Shown here: in pieces, positions 33,568 through 46,446 of the stretch
How positions within the stretch are numbered: position 1 is the first letter of the stretch
How the letters are laid out: every line of letters begins with the position of its first letter
Source: Termitomyces sp. T153
Taxonomy: Eukaryota > Basidiomycota > Agaricomycetes > Agaricales > Lyophyllaceae
Direction of reading: 5' to 3'
Length of the DNA stretch: 64,000 nt
Assembly (NCBI GenBank): GCA_018296165.2
Contig: JACKQL020000027.1
Span: 1-64,000 of the forward strand
The notes under the pieces: generated by a model
The model's input: only the letters and a program-made list of their open reading frames with translations
Databases searched by the model: none
What the model was told of the DNA's origin: nothing
Position numbers and translations under genes: made by a program

Positions 33568-36000
33568 TTAAGGGTTGATGCCAAAAGTAATATGGTGTTG
33601 ATATAAGAAAGGGGTCCCAAGGATCAGGTCATAGCTGGAGAGATTTATAACATTGAAGTAGCATTGTTCAAATATAGATTGATACTGGAATTTGGCAGTG
33701 GCACCAAGATTGATGCAGGATTGGGATCCCTGTATGGTAAGCTGTACATGTATGGGGGAGGTGAGTTCTCTTTTCTTTATGTTCAACTGTTGAGCTAGTG
33801 TACTTGACATAAAATCCTCTAGTGAGCCAGAGTCAATCAAGGCCCAAGCAGGGTGGCTGTTGATTTGTACAACAACTACTGAGGGCTTAGCCATGAGCCA
33901 AGATGGGTCTTTTGCAAAGGCAACATTTTTTTGAATGGAGGTAAGTCCCTGCTGAAATCTGATGTCCATTGAACTCAAGTACACTTAGGCAACTATCCTC
34001 CACTTCTAATCAAAGTTTACCAAATGCTAATGCCCAAGTTTTCAACAAATGCAACTCATAGGAGCTATTTGCTAACTCAGATGGCAGGGCATACTCAAAC
34101 AGACATGCAACATTGTAATGTGAATCATTCTAGTAGAGTATAAGCTTCATCTGTAAGTTTTTGGAATGATCAGCTCACTTGCTTGCTATACCATCCCATA
34201 AAATCAAAGTGTTTGTTCTTTAACTGACAGGTGTCTATCTGAGTATAGAATTCAAGGTATCTATCATATACCTGACAGATCAGTCCATCACACATCACTT
34301 CAAAACAATGGTATTGATGTATTCAACCTGTTTCATCTCATGGATAGGGTGCACCTATTTCCAACAGTTGTTTAGTGTTCCATGTGTGGGCATCTACAAC
34401 TAAGTAAGTCTGATTACAGGACTTCTGGTTGTATGGGGCCCCTATGATCTCATGTCAGATATTAGCATACCAATCACCAACAGCAAAATGTATTCTTTTA
34501 GCTACATATCTTGGCAAAACTTTGAGCATATCAAATACCTTATCATGTATCAAGATCTGATTGTGAGACACTGCACTGGCTGTGAATCAATGCTCTCAAA
34601 ACTGAAGCATGTTTATAGGGTCACCTGGATAAGGTTGTAGTGTCTCCAGTAATTCTTCCACCTTATTGCAGATGACATCCCCAAGACAGTAATGGCACAA
34701 GTAAGTATCTGGTAAGCTAATCTTTTCTTCTGCCTCCTCTATCTGGTATTGGTGAGATTCAATAAAGTTCATTGGTGGTGCCAACATAACTTCTTTGTGC
34801 AGATCCAATGTCATAGAGCTCTAGTTGGTTAACTCCATTAAGAGAGCCAAAGAGCCATTGAATATCATGGATTCTTCCCAATCAGAATCAGTAACTGATT
34901 GTAATTCAGGTATGGTATCATTATTGCCATCACAGTTCTTAAGCTGATGTTCATTGACTGAACTGTCAAAGTAATCACTTTGTAAACCTGTGATCATTCC
35001 AATGGACATCTCAGTTGTCTCACCAAGCCTGTCTACACACAACTGTTCAGCCTGGCCAAGGTCCACATGTAGTCCAAAAGCACTCATGCCAGGGGGTTTG
35101 CTGTAGTTGGTTCTGATCCTGCTCTTGGTCTAGCAATTTTGGGCAAAGTGGCCTCCTTGACCACACAAAAAACACTTGTTTGCTGATTTTAGCTCCTCCC
35201 TTTCTTCTTTTGTCAAAAGGGGTACTGATAGCTTGTCTTAGCATTTGGTTTATCATCTGACTTATTATTGTTATTCAAATTGGTGGTCACAAACTTCCTT
35301 GTTGTTGGTTGTAAGATGTACCTGGAGTGGTATTGGTCTTTTTTCCAGATGCTGACTTGAAGGTTTTTGCTATCCAATGCATTTGCCGACTTGCCAGATC
35401 ATGGGTGGTTATCCTGCTGGCCACTCTGCTAGGGATTGTTATGGCATGGGTTCCTATTGTTGTTGTGTACAATGTCCCATAAGTTGACATTGCTGGCAAG
35501 CTCTTGGTATTTAGCCTCACATACCATTTCCTTCCAGGTAGTGTCTTCTGGGTTCATATACTCATGGAATAGAGACTTGCAAAGTAAGGGTCTGAAACCA
35601 TTGAAGTGCTTTACCATGCAGGCATGCTTACTATCAGTGCTGACAATAGTGAATAACTCATCAAGATCTGCTACATATTCTCAAACCAATCTATTTCCTT
35701 GAGTATAACTATTCAGTCTTTCACATTGCTGATTACAGAAATCAATAGAGAAACAATAATTATACAGTTCTGTAAAGAATTTCTTTAGATTCTATCTTTC
35801 AGGAACTAGCAATACATGTCAAGTATAGAAAGTGTATGCTTGTGACCATCAAACATTGTATTTTTCAGGTGGAGTAGGTTTGATTGTAGTTTGCCTTGAT
35901 CATCTATGTTTCAACCTATAGGAACAGCAACATGATCCCCAGTGGGATTGGTGATGTCCATGGTAGCAAGATGATGACCTCAAACTCAAGCTACTTGATA
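33568..36000 (-). mobile_element. Ty3/Gypsy gag-protease fragment, second family, minus strand
   Basis: Minus strand. gag-like pieces lie from about 36,000 down to 35,200 (for example PEDTTWKEMVCEAKYQELAS). A CCHC zinc knuckle CFLCGQGGHFAQNC lies at about 35,128-35,170. Then 33,984-33,568 encodes a retropepsin-like domain: WALIDSGSLEDFMSSTLAQQ L, IQGSQSCINLGATAKFQYQS, YFNVINLSSYDLILGTPFLY. The active-site DSG is intact here, unlike the two chromovirus copies with DSR. Reverse transcriptase and integrase are absent: the frame ends beside the LTR fragment at 33,518. Sequence type differs from the chromoviruses of this window, so this is a separate Gypsy lineage. Confidence 0.7.
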
Positions 36001-36299
36001 AGTGGACTTGCTGCTATAATCAGAGCCTGTTTACAAATCTGATTTGCTGTCCAATGACAAATCTGAGGAGTCTGTATTCCTGGACAACTTACATTGCTGT
36101 CACTTTCCTGGGTGTTTGAAGGCCTGGCCCAGAGCACTTTTAGACATGATCTGGGTTATTGGCTCTGTTGCAGCCCTTGTGTCTGACTTGGTGTGTTGCT
36201 CTCTGTTGTCTGGTCCATATCTAGTCTTATGCTTTGAGCCATCTATTATATTTTGTATCTACAGGTACAATATAGTCATCTTGTTACTCATATCATGAT

Positions 36300-37436
36300 T
36301 GTCACGACCTGTTCCCTGAAGCCCCGTACACCGCCCAACAAACCCCCGCTCCCCCGGAACCCCCCGACGCTTCGTTGAACTTCCCCAGCACTCCACGCCT
36401 ACTCTGGCTAACTCCAGCACCTTCTTGGCTAACTCCGACAGCCCCCTGGCCAACTCCGACGTCTTCCCCGCAGCTGCCGGCACTTCCCCTGGACTTCCTG
36501 AACCCCTGGGACCACTCCCCCGCTGTGCCTGACCCCATTACATGTCATCAACTCGACACCCTGGCTTTCCCAACTTACCCTGGAGTATTACGACAGCCTC
36601 GGAATGGACCGCATTGCAATTGATCCCATCAACATATCAATGTGGCCTGCCCTCTGATCATAACTGACACCTGTCGACTCCGTTGAGCTCTGCCAAGCCC
36701 CGCCACCATGGCCGACGTCCCCGGAGCTCCTCAGTAGTCAGTATATAAGATGTAGAGTAGCTCCTCATACTCTAGTCTTGAGATTACCTATCTACCTACC
36801 TTTCTGATGTGTTTCTGATTGTTTCTTCTCATGTTTTGTGTCCCGTGTCTTGTTTTCCTCACTCTCAGTCTCCCGGTCTTATCTCATTTCTGTTCTGTTG
36901 TCCTTTTGTTAGCGTTCCGTGTCTCCACCTGAATCTATTCTCGTTCTCATCTCATCTTCATCTCATTTTGTTTGACTCCGTATCACTCTGTTTGATTCTG
37001 TCTATTGTGTTCAAGTCCTCCCGACCATAACGTACTCACGAACTCTGCAATTACAATTACAAACCTCCGACGCTCGTTACCACCCCCAGACCCTGCTATA
37101 CACTCAGCTCCAAACCCCATCAATCCCTGTTGATCCCCCATCAGAACTCTGGCTCTGCTCCTGTCATCCGTGTAGCCTCCACCTCCTCCACACCCGCAAT
37201 ACTCACACACGGATTTATGCCTGAACCCCGCCAGGTCCGTCCCCCTCCCCCGCAACTCGTCCTCTACTCCTCTGGACCTCCCCAGACTTGCTCGGATCAA
37301 TCTCCCCTAGCTATCCTCACAAGTCCCCAGTGCTTGGAACACCCCCGAGTGCTTGGTTGTCAGTGCAGGGAATTACGTTTGCCTAGTAAGGACTCGCCCA
37401 GTGTAGCTGAGCCCCCGTGGTCAGCAGAACTTGACA
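36300..37436 (+). mobile_element. CpG-rich solo LTR (family X), 1137 bp
   Basis: TGTCACGACC at the left end and AACTTGACA at the right, flanked by ATGAT (36,295-36,299) and ATGAC (37,437-37,441), a 5-bp TSD with one change. A TATA-like GTATATAAG lies near 36,740, followed by TC-rich transcribed-leader-like sequence. It is full of CpG while both flanks are almost devoid of it, so it entered after the flanks had decayed. Its paralogue at 39,399-40,534 has lost its CpG. Confidence 0.8.
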
Positions 37437-38330
37437 ATGACTCCTGAGGATCTGATTATCATATTTTGTATCTACACAGGGTCATGCTGGGGCCATCAGT
37501 CATTGTCAAATGTCTGTGGATAGGTCCAGTGTTCCTAACAGCAGTTGGGCTCAGTCAACAGACAGTTCTTCCAGCTGGTTGATTCTGTAAAGAGTCTCTA
37601 GTAGAGATCTTGTTAATTAGTAAAATTTTTGTGATGACTTACAGTGTTGGGAGTCCACAGTTGATCAGACCATGGGGGACCAAGACATGAGAGTTGAGAG
37701 CTCAGAGAGAAGCTAGTTAGACTTGGATAAGTTCAAAATATGTAATGAGAGTGTCAAGTAATGGTGTTGTCACATGAGGAGTCTTAGATCAACCAGAGAA
37801 CTTTTATAAGTCTTGATTGAGAAAGAACTATCTAGCCTAGTCTGATACTCTAGTTAGATATGTCAGGTCAGTAATGGAGTATCCAAGTAGTAGTAAGATA
37901 ACATAGAATATCACAAGATAGATGTTTGATGGTAACAATAACAAGACACTGGTCACCATCATTACAGCTGAGGGCTTATATAGATCCACAGTGTTGTCAA
38001 GAAGTACCATTGACATTTTGTTTTACATGCCTTGTCAAAATGAAGGCCACCACATGCAGATGCATGCCTGTTCTATTTTTAGTGTAAACACAAAATGCAA
38101 ATGAATTACTATATTTGTAAATATGCATTTTGCAAACTATATTGTTCTGTCAGTGGCCTAAATCTCTCCTTTGAGTCCATATATTGCCACTGAAAATCAC
38201 CACTGCTCACAAGTACTGCCCAACAATAGTCAGATGAGTATCTATCTTGATGCTGTTGGAAAAACTGAGTTGATTATGGTGCTGACACTGGCCAGTGTGT
38301 ACTCCTTTAAACACATATTGATTCCCCACT
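37437..38330. other. CpG-poor stretch with a dispersed repeat
   Basis: Contains 37,752-37,940, the partner of 14,386-14,555. The rest has no recognisable gene. Confidence 0.4.
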
Positions 38331-38334
38331 TGAA

Positions 38335-38700
38335 TTGTTGTGTATAGCTTACCATATACTTTGCTCACATGGGGGTATGTTCTCTTTTCCCCATGTGACC
38401 ACATGTTCATGTATTGCATCATACATACTTCAACATGGCAACTTTTCTTGTGGTGTTCCTGCTTATGTGTCTTATAAAATTGAACACAGTTGTGCATTGC
38501 ATTGTCACAGTTGCCATGGCACTGATCTGTAGACTTATCCTATTGTGCATTGTGATGTTCTGGGAGAATTTCCAATTGCCAAAGGTCTTCAAAACTATCT
38601 GGAATTGCTTGAGGAGGAAGGAGGATTCATCCACAACAAATCAAGATGATTGTCAAGGTGAGACCAAGACAAAGCATGACAATACCAAGACTTGAACTGA
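38335..38700 (+). pseudogene. WW-motif membrane protein, third copy, C-terminal fragment
   Basis: Homologous to 9,885-10,240 and 49,755-50,110. It reads TYFNMATFLVVFLLMCLIKL NTVVHCIV, then LICRLILLCIVMFWENF and a tail with TTNQDDCQGETKTKHDN. These are the last membrane segments and polar tail of the family. Every CpG seen in the other copies here appears as TpG or CpA. Upstream exons are missing and the tail ends early at a TGA (38,693-38,695), so it is a non-functional remnant. Confidence 0.75.
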
Positions 38701-39398
38701 TCCTGAGTATGATCCTGTGAATGTCAACCAGAGAGGTACTCTGTGGATATGGCACTCATATCTAGCACATTTCAATTAGTGTGGAGTAGTAAGATCAATA
38801 AAAAGTGCCACACAGTGGTCAGACAAGAACAACATTGCTTAATGAATCCTTTGTTATTTCAGTGTGAATACTTACTTACATAACTTTGATTCTGACATGT
38901 TTGAACCTCATGATGCATCATAGAATTCACATGGTAAGATACTCAAGTGGATTGCTGTGGATGGTGGATGATCCCCAGTGAAAATTGTGTCTGGCTGGAT
39001 CAAGCCAAAACAAGCAAAATTGTGCTCACCAAAAGATGCTATATTTGGCATGGCCTTGCTCTATACAGCTCAAGATTCTGGATGGTTATTCTTCAAAAAC
39101 AAGTATTTTCTAGCTGTATTGTACACAAAAAGAATAGATTCATATTTTGCTCAATTTTTTGAATGCCTTAGTAGAGGCTCAATTTCAATCAATTACAGAT
39201 ATTCCAACCATTGTATTACTTTGCCTCTATTTTGAATAACACAAAGAATATCATACAAAATCCCAGGATCTCATACTCAACAAAGTCTAGAATTGGCATA
39301 TCATATAGAAACCCATCAGCATGCTCTCTATTTGGCTGCTGCTTCTGTGTCCAGCTGAGGAAAACATTAGCCAGAGGTGAAGAACATCATGACAAAAC
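38701..39398. other. CpG-poor stretch with a repeat shared with 6.69-6.78 kb
   Basis: 38,875-38,965 is the decayed counterpart of 6,685-6,780. The remainder holds no recognisable gene. Confidence 0.4.
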
Positions 39399-40534
39399 TG
39401 TCACAACCCACTCTCTGGACCCTCAACCTTGTCTCCAACCACCCTGCTTCCCTGGAGTTACCCCTGATGCCTCTTCAAACTCCTCCAACCTTTGTCAACC
39501 TACAACACCTACTCTGGGTAACTCCAATGTTTCTTTGGCAAACCCCAAAAGCCCCCTAGCCAACTCCAATGCCTTCTCCACAGCCATCAATGCCTCCTCT
39601 GCCTCTCCTGAGCCCCTGGAACCCTCCCCCACTATTCCTGACTCCAGTGTATGTCACCAGCTCATCACCCTGGTTTCCTCAACCAACTCTGGAGCATCAC
39701 AGCAACCCCAGCCCACATTCTCAACTGATCCCATCAGTATATCACTGTGGCCCATCCCCTGATCACAACCAACACCCATTGACTCTGTGTGGCCCTCTGA
39801 TGAGCCCTGATGCCAGACCTGCTGCCCCCTGGAGTTCTCCAATAGTCAGTATATAAGTTGTAGAGTAGCATCCCATACTCTAGTCTTGATATTGCTTAAT
39901 GTTATCTCTCTTGTGTTTTGTGTTCTGTGTTATGTTTTCTCTTCTCTCAGTCTCCTGGTCTTATCTCCATCTTCCAGTCTTTTCTCATCTCTATCTCCAT
40001 TATTGTCTCATTATTATTTCATATCTCCACTTGAATCTATTTTTGTTCTTGTCTCAATCTTGCCTCGGCTCTGTCTCATCTTGTTTGACTCCATTTCCTT
40101 TATTGTGTTCAAGTCTCTTAAACCTCAATGCCATTACAAACCCCACACTTACAACTACAACCATCAAACATTCATCAACCAACTCTGGACCTCACTAATT
40201 GCTTGACCCCAAGACCCATCAACATCTATTGATCTCCCATCAAACTCTGGCCCCACTCCCATCACTCATGTAGCCTCTGTTTACCCTGCACTCCCAATAC
40301 TTGCTTCTGGACCTGTGCCTGACACCCCTCCAAGTCCAAACCTCCTCCATACATTGTCTTAGACTTCCCTGAACTACCTCAGACTTGTTTGGACTGCTCC
40401 CCCTTGCTTATCCTCACAAGTATCTGAAGTCCTGGACCTTCCCCAAATGCCAGATTATCAGTGTAGGACATTGCACCCACCTAGTAAGGACTTGCCCAGT
40501 GTAGCTGAGCCCCTGTGGTCAGCAGAACCTGACA
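39399..40534 (+). mobile_element. CpG-depleted LTR (family X), 1136 bp
   Basis: TGTCACAACC at the left and AACCTGACA at the right, the same orientation and nearly the same length as 36,300-37,436, with the TATA-like GTATATAAG near 39,848. Flanks AAAAC and AAGAT give no clear TSD. It shows the TpG/CpA state of positions that are CpG in the younger copy. It is probably an older solo LTR rather than the partner LTR of one element, because the two differ greatly in CpG content. Confidence 0.7.
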
Positions 40535-43230
40535 AAGATGTGTATGCACAACTTTTACCCAAGCATTGTAAACCTAAAGGTCATAGAAGGGTTTTGTCAG
40601 TCTGAACATCAATTAAAGTGAGAAGAAATGCTTACATTGCTTTTGCCCAAGACAACCAGAGAGCTCCAATATACTATGAATTTGTCATTCATCAGGGTTG
40701 CTAAGAATCCATTCTTGCTTACAAAGGCTTCTGAAAGTAGATGAGAAACGTGGAAGTGCAAGGAAAGATATCAGGCACTACCCACTTTCCATTCATTCCT
40801 TTGCCTGCAGAGGCCATTCTCCCCTTCTTTGCCTGTGGCTTTGGAGGAGGGGCTGAGGACAGAGCACCACTGGGAGGTTGTTGGGCTACTTTCACATGAG
40901 AGGGTGTTGCAAGGGATGTGGATGGATCACTGCTGAGAGGTTGTTGGGCTACATTTGCATGGGAGGGTGTTGCAAGGGATGGATATGGATTGTTGCTGGA
41001 TAAGGTAGGCTGAAGAAGAAAAAATTAGCTAGATGTCAACCAAACTTGAGTAACTTGCCTGCTTTTTATCTGAGTATTTGTGATTTCAGTTGTAACACTG
41101 AAAAAATGCCTAATTAGTAATGAATTGGAGACTAGGCCAAGGCTTACATATTGTTTGTGGTCAAGTGAGGTATTGCAAGTCTTGAGATAGCTTCAGGAGT
41201 CAAAAAAAACAGTAGCTCTATGAAGGTGTCAGCCTTTTCATGAAAATAGTTGAAGATACTCACAAAGGATTGACAATCTTTAAAATCAGCTTAGTCAATT
41301 GTGAAAAAAAGGAAAAAGAACTGAACTGACTGGTAATGGCACAATATTCTCCTTCTCTGTGGTTGAGATAAGAGTCACAGCTCACTCAAGTGAAGTTTCT
41401 GTTGAATTTGATGACTTAAATTTTTTTTTGCTGCAGGCTCCTTGGATGCCAGTGGTGTGGATGTGGACTGTATGAGAATGTGCAGAGCTTGCTGATTTTC
41501 TGCTGGGGTTTTGATCTTGACCTTGGTGGGATGACTGATATGCTTGCTGTACCACAAAAGATAATTTTCAGTAGCAACCATATGTGATTTCCAGTTGTTG
41601 GTGCAATATGATAGCTCAGGAAACTGTCAGCACATGTGATGTTTGAAGTAATTGAGTGCTTCAAGTGTTGCTGCAGCCCAGTTTGCCAAAGCAATTCCTT
41701 TAGTGTGAAGACTTTGCCAGAGGTGATGGGCATGAGTACAAACCTGGTGAATAATGGATTTTTCAACTGGATTCCCTTCTTTTGTTTTGATATATGCATT
41801 TGCTGAACTCTTGCTAGTTGATGTCAGGCTAGTGATAGTGGCTTTCTTCTTCTTTGCTGCTGCATATTGCTGTCATGTCCAATATTTTACATGAGGGTAG
41901 TCATCTTGGTTCAGAGATGGTACCAGCAGAAGAATAGAGAATGATGATGAGCCTCCAGACTCAGAGACAGAGTGAGATGTGAGTTTTGAGGTCAAAGATT
42001 TGATTGAACTTGTTCTAATAGTAAATGTATCAATAAACAACAAAGGTATGACATGTCACATCTATGGGCTGCACACGTGATAAGATTCATTATTTCTTGA
42101 TGGAATTCTGATACAATATGCTGATGCTGCACAAAGTGATTCAAAAGGGTTTGAATCTGTGCAAAAATCTGTGATAATGCCATCTGTATATCTGTATTCA
42201 ATGTATGCAATGATTGAGGAGATTCTTGAAAAGACTGATTCATGTCACTGTACTACATATATAAATTCTGAATATAATAGACTTAAATTGTGTCTTGGTT
42301 GGAAATTACTGATCAAGTCAGTTGCTCCTACACATAGTGGGACACTTTGATTTTGCTGGTTGAAAGAAGGTGAGGTCAAACTTCCAAAACCATATTGAAC
42401 TGGAGGAGAACATGAACCAGCCACAGAGCTAGAAGAGGACTGTTGGAAGGGAGAAGAATCACTGAACATTACTTTTTGGGGACATATGAGTACAGAGAAG
42501 ACAAGCAAGACAAAGTGGCACAACTATTATAATTATTTGTTTGGTGACAAGACAAACAAGTCTGTTTAACATTACAGACATGAAATAAAAGTTTGCATGT
42601 ATAAGGGAGTACTTGTACAAAGAGTTGGTCCAAATAACACAGGACTTCTTCAGCTCAAATAATGTAGTCTCCACACTTCCCTTTTTTGGCATCTCTAAGT
42701 GGCTAGTTTCCCTAGCAAGAGTACAATCTGCATTGCAAATGTCAGAAGCAAGCTTCAAGCAATCCTGGTCATGTGTAGCATGCTGTTGCATACTGTCAAC
42801 CCTTCATAGACATGCTGGTAAGAGAATATAGCAAACCATCATAGGCCCAGAGAGATGATAAATCAGTTGCCATCCATCAGATGTGTACTTGATATGATGA
42901 ATTGAATAATCCAAAAGTGAAGTGGTCATGTTGTCAATGCCTGAATGCAAACTACTGCAGCCAGTTGTACATTTTCAAGCAATATCTAAAATCAAGAGCA
43001 AGAGCTAAAGATACTGTAAATATTGCAGTTCATCAAAGACCTTTCTGTATACAAGGTTGTCACTGCAAATCAGAGTATCATGGTCAAGATTCTTGATTTC
43101 CTCCAGAGTCATGATCAGAGTGAAGTAGAGAAACTCAGATACTGAGAAGAATTGACAGTTGCAATTGAGGTCATAGTTTGTGATCAAGCAAATTTGTTTG
43201 TCCAAGTGAAGATTAAGTTATTCTGAAAGC
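40535..43230 (-). other. CpG-poor region with decayed minus-strand frames and a 63-bp tandem repeat
   Basis: 40,874-40,917 and 40,937-40,980 are near-identical 44-nt units (GAGGTTGTTGGGCTAC..GTTGCAAGGGAT) at a 63-bp period. Minus-strand open pieces (42,523-42,245; 42,243-41,992; 41,799-41,416) carry Ser/Gln/Asn-rich sequence such as FSDSSPFQQSSSSSVAGSCS and a later part GKVFTLKELLWQTGLQQHLK. They lie downstream of the Plavaka transposase on the same strand and may be its second ORF or an unrelated decayed gene. No function recognised. Confidence 0.35.
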
Positions 43231-43239
43231 ACAATGAAT

Positions 43240-46200
43240 CTATTCATTATAATCTTCATTGTTGTCTACATCTTCTATGATCCCAGTCATTATGCTGATA
43301 TCTAGGCCAGGTTTTTCAACTACAAATACTCTACCCTCCCAATCTTGGCCTAACAAATCTGTTGAGTGTGAAACAACAGCAACCACAGCAAGTATTGCCT
43401 TTACATTAACAACAACAATCCTGTCATTTCCTTGATGTCTACAGGACCATAGAGTACCAGCAGAGAGTGACAGAAGCTCAGGGTTGGGGCAGCTATAGAG
43501 AGATATTGCTGCCAAAGATTGGATGACACCATGTGTGATCTCACACTGAAAATAGTAATGTACATTGCCAAATTCAATCTGATTCTTGTACTCAAGCTGA
43601 GTCTTTTATTGAGTTTCAATAGAATTGTTTCAATCAATAAGTAACATACCTTGACATGACATGATATCCAAGATTTTTCCAATGGTTTCAAACTTTCTTT
43701 CCACAGGGACCATGCAATCTGGCCTCCATACTTTTGAGGTAGTCAAAGACGTGCCCATCATACCACCGAAGGCCTGAAATTGTGAGGGATGTTGTCAGCT
43801 CCACATAGATTGTCATTCTCTAGGTATTTTTTTAAAATGCATCAGTTTCAGCTTTTGTCATTACTCATGAACAAGTGTCAATGGCTTGAAGTAGCACATA
43901 GACATCACCAATGTCCTTCACACCTTGAGGGAGATCAATTTGATTGCCATGAAGAAGATCAAGCTCTGGAAATGTTGCTTTTAAGCAAATACCATCAGCA
44001 CGTTCCACAGCATGGCAAGAAAGATTATCATAAGGATTTGAGTCTTGTTTGATCTCGCTAGTAAGGCTACCAATTTATTGTTCCAAGGTCTACTGGGAAG
44101 AGACAATACCTGGTCCAATGCATAGAATCTCGGTCAAAAGATGTGTCAATGTGTGCAAGATAGGCCGTACAAAGTGAATTCTATCACTCGGTGCTGGACA
44201 TAAAGTGCCTCAAATTCTGCAACACACTTGATGAGATATGCATGAGCAGCAACAAGCTGAGTTGTCACACATATCCACTGCTGATATATGAAATGGACAC
44301 TGGCAACCATTTTGCAAAATGAATGCCAGAATGGAAGAGGAAGAACTTGATATGGTAGGCCTGGGGCTGATCCAAAGATGTATAACAGGTATTCCCAAGC
44401 TTTGTAGCCACTGTTGATTTTTTCGACAAGGTTTTGTGGAGGACAGTCAAATGATCCAGGAAGATAGGGTGTGCATCTAGCAACATCTTGACCATGAATA
44501 TTCCAGATATTTCCTTGCAGAATAGCCCATGACCAAGCCAAGATTGTATCAGTTTGTGCACAATCTAGCTTTCCTCGCCATAATCCAAGAAGAAGGTCAG
44601 CAAGATTCAAGATCAGATGCATGATATTGCCAGGAAACATGTTCGGGATTCCCAGATATGTTCTTCAGGTAAGCCACTGAAAATACTTGGTTTGCAGATT
44701 CCTGTTTCACAATGCTGAAGTTCATACTCACGTTGTGTTCTAGCGTTCACAGCAAGCTTCAAACTGCATTCATAGTGAGACTGATCAATCTGGCAGACAA
44801 TGTGAGGGGGGATATCATCGTGATCACATCCAGCAACACTATAACCATCAGGTTTTGATAGAACAGGATAGTACATTGGTGCACCAGGTTTATGGCGGCC
44901 AGGAAGGCCACACCAGAGACGGCAACCATACTTTCCAGAGTGTTCAACAAGTCCATTGAGGTAAACCATCCCTGGCCCATCAGCTGTTGCAAGAGCAATG
45001 TAGAGCTTTGAAGTGACAGTTTCTTGACGAGATGCATACCAAACCTTTAGACCGCCAGCCTTGTTGATAGCAGCCACATGATGAAGACCAACCACAAGAT
45101 AAGACTCGACGATCTTGATTTTGAATGGACCTGGCATTATATAACCAGGGATTACATACTGCTTTGTATAGTGAAGTTCAGGAGAAAAGCAAAGTATAAT
45201 TCAGACATAGAACCAGCAGTCTGATTGCTTATTTCAATAGATCTGAGCCCCATCAAGGGACACCATAAGAATGGTATCATGCTCACATATCTTGCCTTGA
45301 TTAACAGCCTTGAGAATATTGATTCCACAAGTAATGTCATCAATGAGTTCAATCACGCCCTTTTCCCGCTGTTCAGCTAAGAGCTTGGTTACCTGAGACC
45401 AGAAATACTTCATGTCACTCGCAGTATGATAATTTCACTTGAAAGCTTGGATAGCTGAACCTATAAGGATTGTGCAGAATTCTTGCCTTGATTTGTGTGT
45501 CATGGGATCAAAACAAGGCTCGCCACAACACCAGCGCTGGAGATCATTGGAGAAAGGTCCAGTATATGATAGGCAGGACTTGATACACATATTGCGAACA
45601 ATAGGGGAGATACCAGTAAGCTGTTGTATTTGCCATTTGAGCTGATCATATGATAGGATGTTATTGTTGTCTCCAAACCATTGTTGAATGGCTCTGATTG
45701 CTTTGTTATAGTTATCTGCCAAGTTGCAAGCATTCAAAAAGAGGCAAAGGCACATGAGAAGGTCATTGTCTGAGTTGTCTTCTGGATTTAGCTTGATTGA
45801 GTACTTCGGGGGATCCAAGAGTGCAGCAATTGTCTCATCAGCAAGATCACCATTATATAGTTTTGCATTCTCAAGGACTTTGATGAACTGCTGTGTGATC
45901 CAAATTTCCTCGATATTACTATAGCATTTAGATGTGTCGTCGGAGTTGGGCCTGGAGCAGGCGGTGCTTGATGTTGTTGTTCCTGCAGGCCTCGATCCTC
46001 GTCGAAATCGGAAAGGGGAAGACTGGCGAAGGCCTAGAAGCTTTAATTTGACAATATTCAGCTGGAGATAAGCAATACTCACTCCAGGACACTCTTCAGA
46101 TGAATTTCTCTCGACCTTTTTACCATCAAACATGTCGTTGCGATCTTTATGTATGGTTCTGGCATGAATCTTCAGTCGAGTTCATAGCGGAGGGCTGCCC

Positions 46201-46446
46201 TCTACCAGATTCGTTCGCTGAAAGTGTCGCTGATACTGCCTTTTCTTTGTTGTGTGCATAGAAGGTGGATCTTGATACTTTGCGTCGAGTTTTGCAAAAT
46301 TGTTCACAGTCACAGAAATATTGCTTTTTGGGGCCAGCAAATCGAGCCATACTCCTGATACAGACTACATGTAGCTCAGACCAGGACCAGTTACAGGGAG
46401 AACACAGGTGTTGTGTCGATTGCGGTGCAAGGTAAGTGAAAATCAC
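43240..46446 (-). mobile_element. Plavaka/Tnp2-like DNA transposase relic
   Basis: Minus strand. It begins near 46,350 with a Cys motif (FCDCEQFCKTRRKVSRSTFY), then RAIQQWFGDNNNILSYDQLK, SYTGPFSNDLQRWCCGEPCF DP, MVSLDGAQIY (a conserved Asp, followed by a stop near 45,238), NKQSDCWFYVWIIL, GPGMVYLNGLVEHSGKYGCR LWCGLPGRHKPG, ETGICKPSIFSGLP, FPGNIMHLILNLADLLLGLW, HGQDVARCTPYLPGSFDCPP, and a C-terminus (43,515-43,240) with VVEKPGLDI. This is the Tnp2-like transposase common in Agaricomycetes. FPGNIMH has Asn where I expect Asp (FPGD), consistent with GCGAT to GCAAT. Stops and frame changes make it inactive. CpG persists in 43.7-46.4 kb but not below. Confidence 0.8.

Noticed and set aside
36300..40534. 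The two family-X LTRs as the ends of one 4.2-kb element
   Set aside because: They differ strongly in CpG content, the left one has its own TSD, and no retroelement genes lie between them.
40535..43230. A second conserved transposase subunit downstream of Plavaka
   Set aside because: Only short Ser/Gln-rich open pieces are present; nothing matched a family I can name, so it is left as unassigned.
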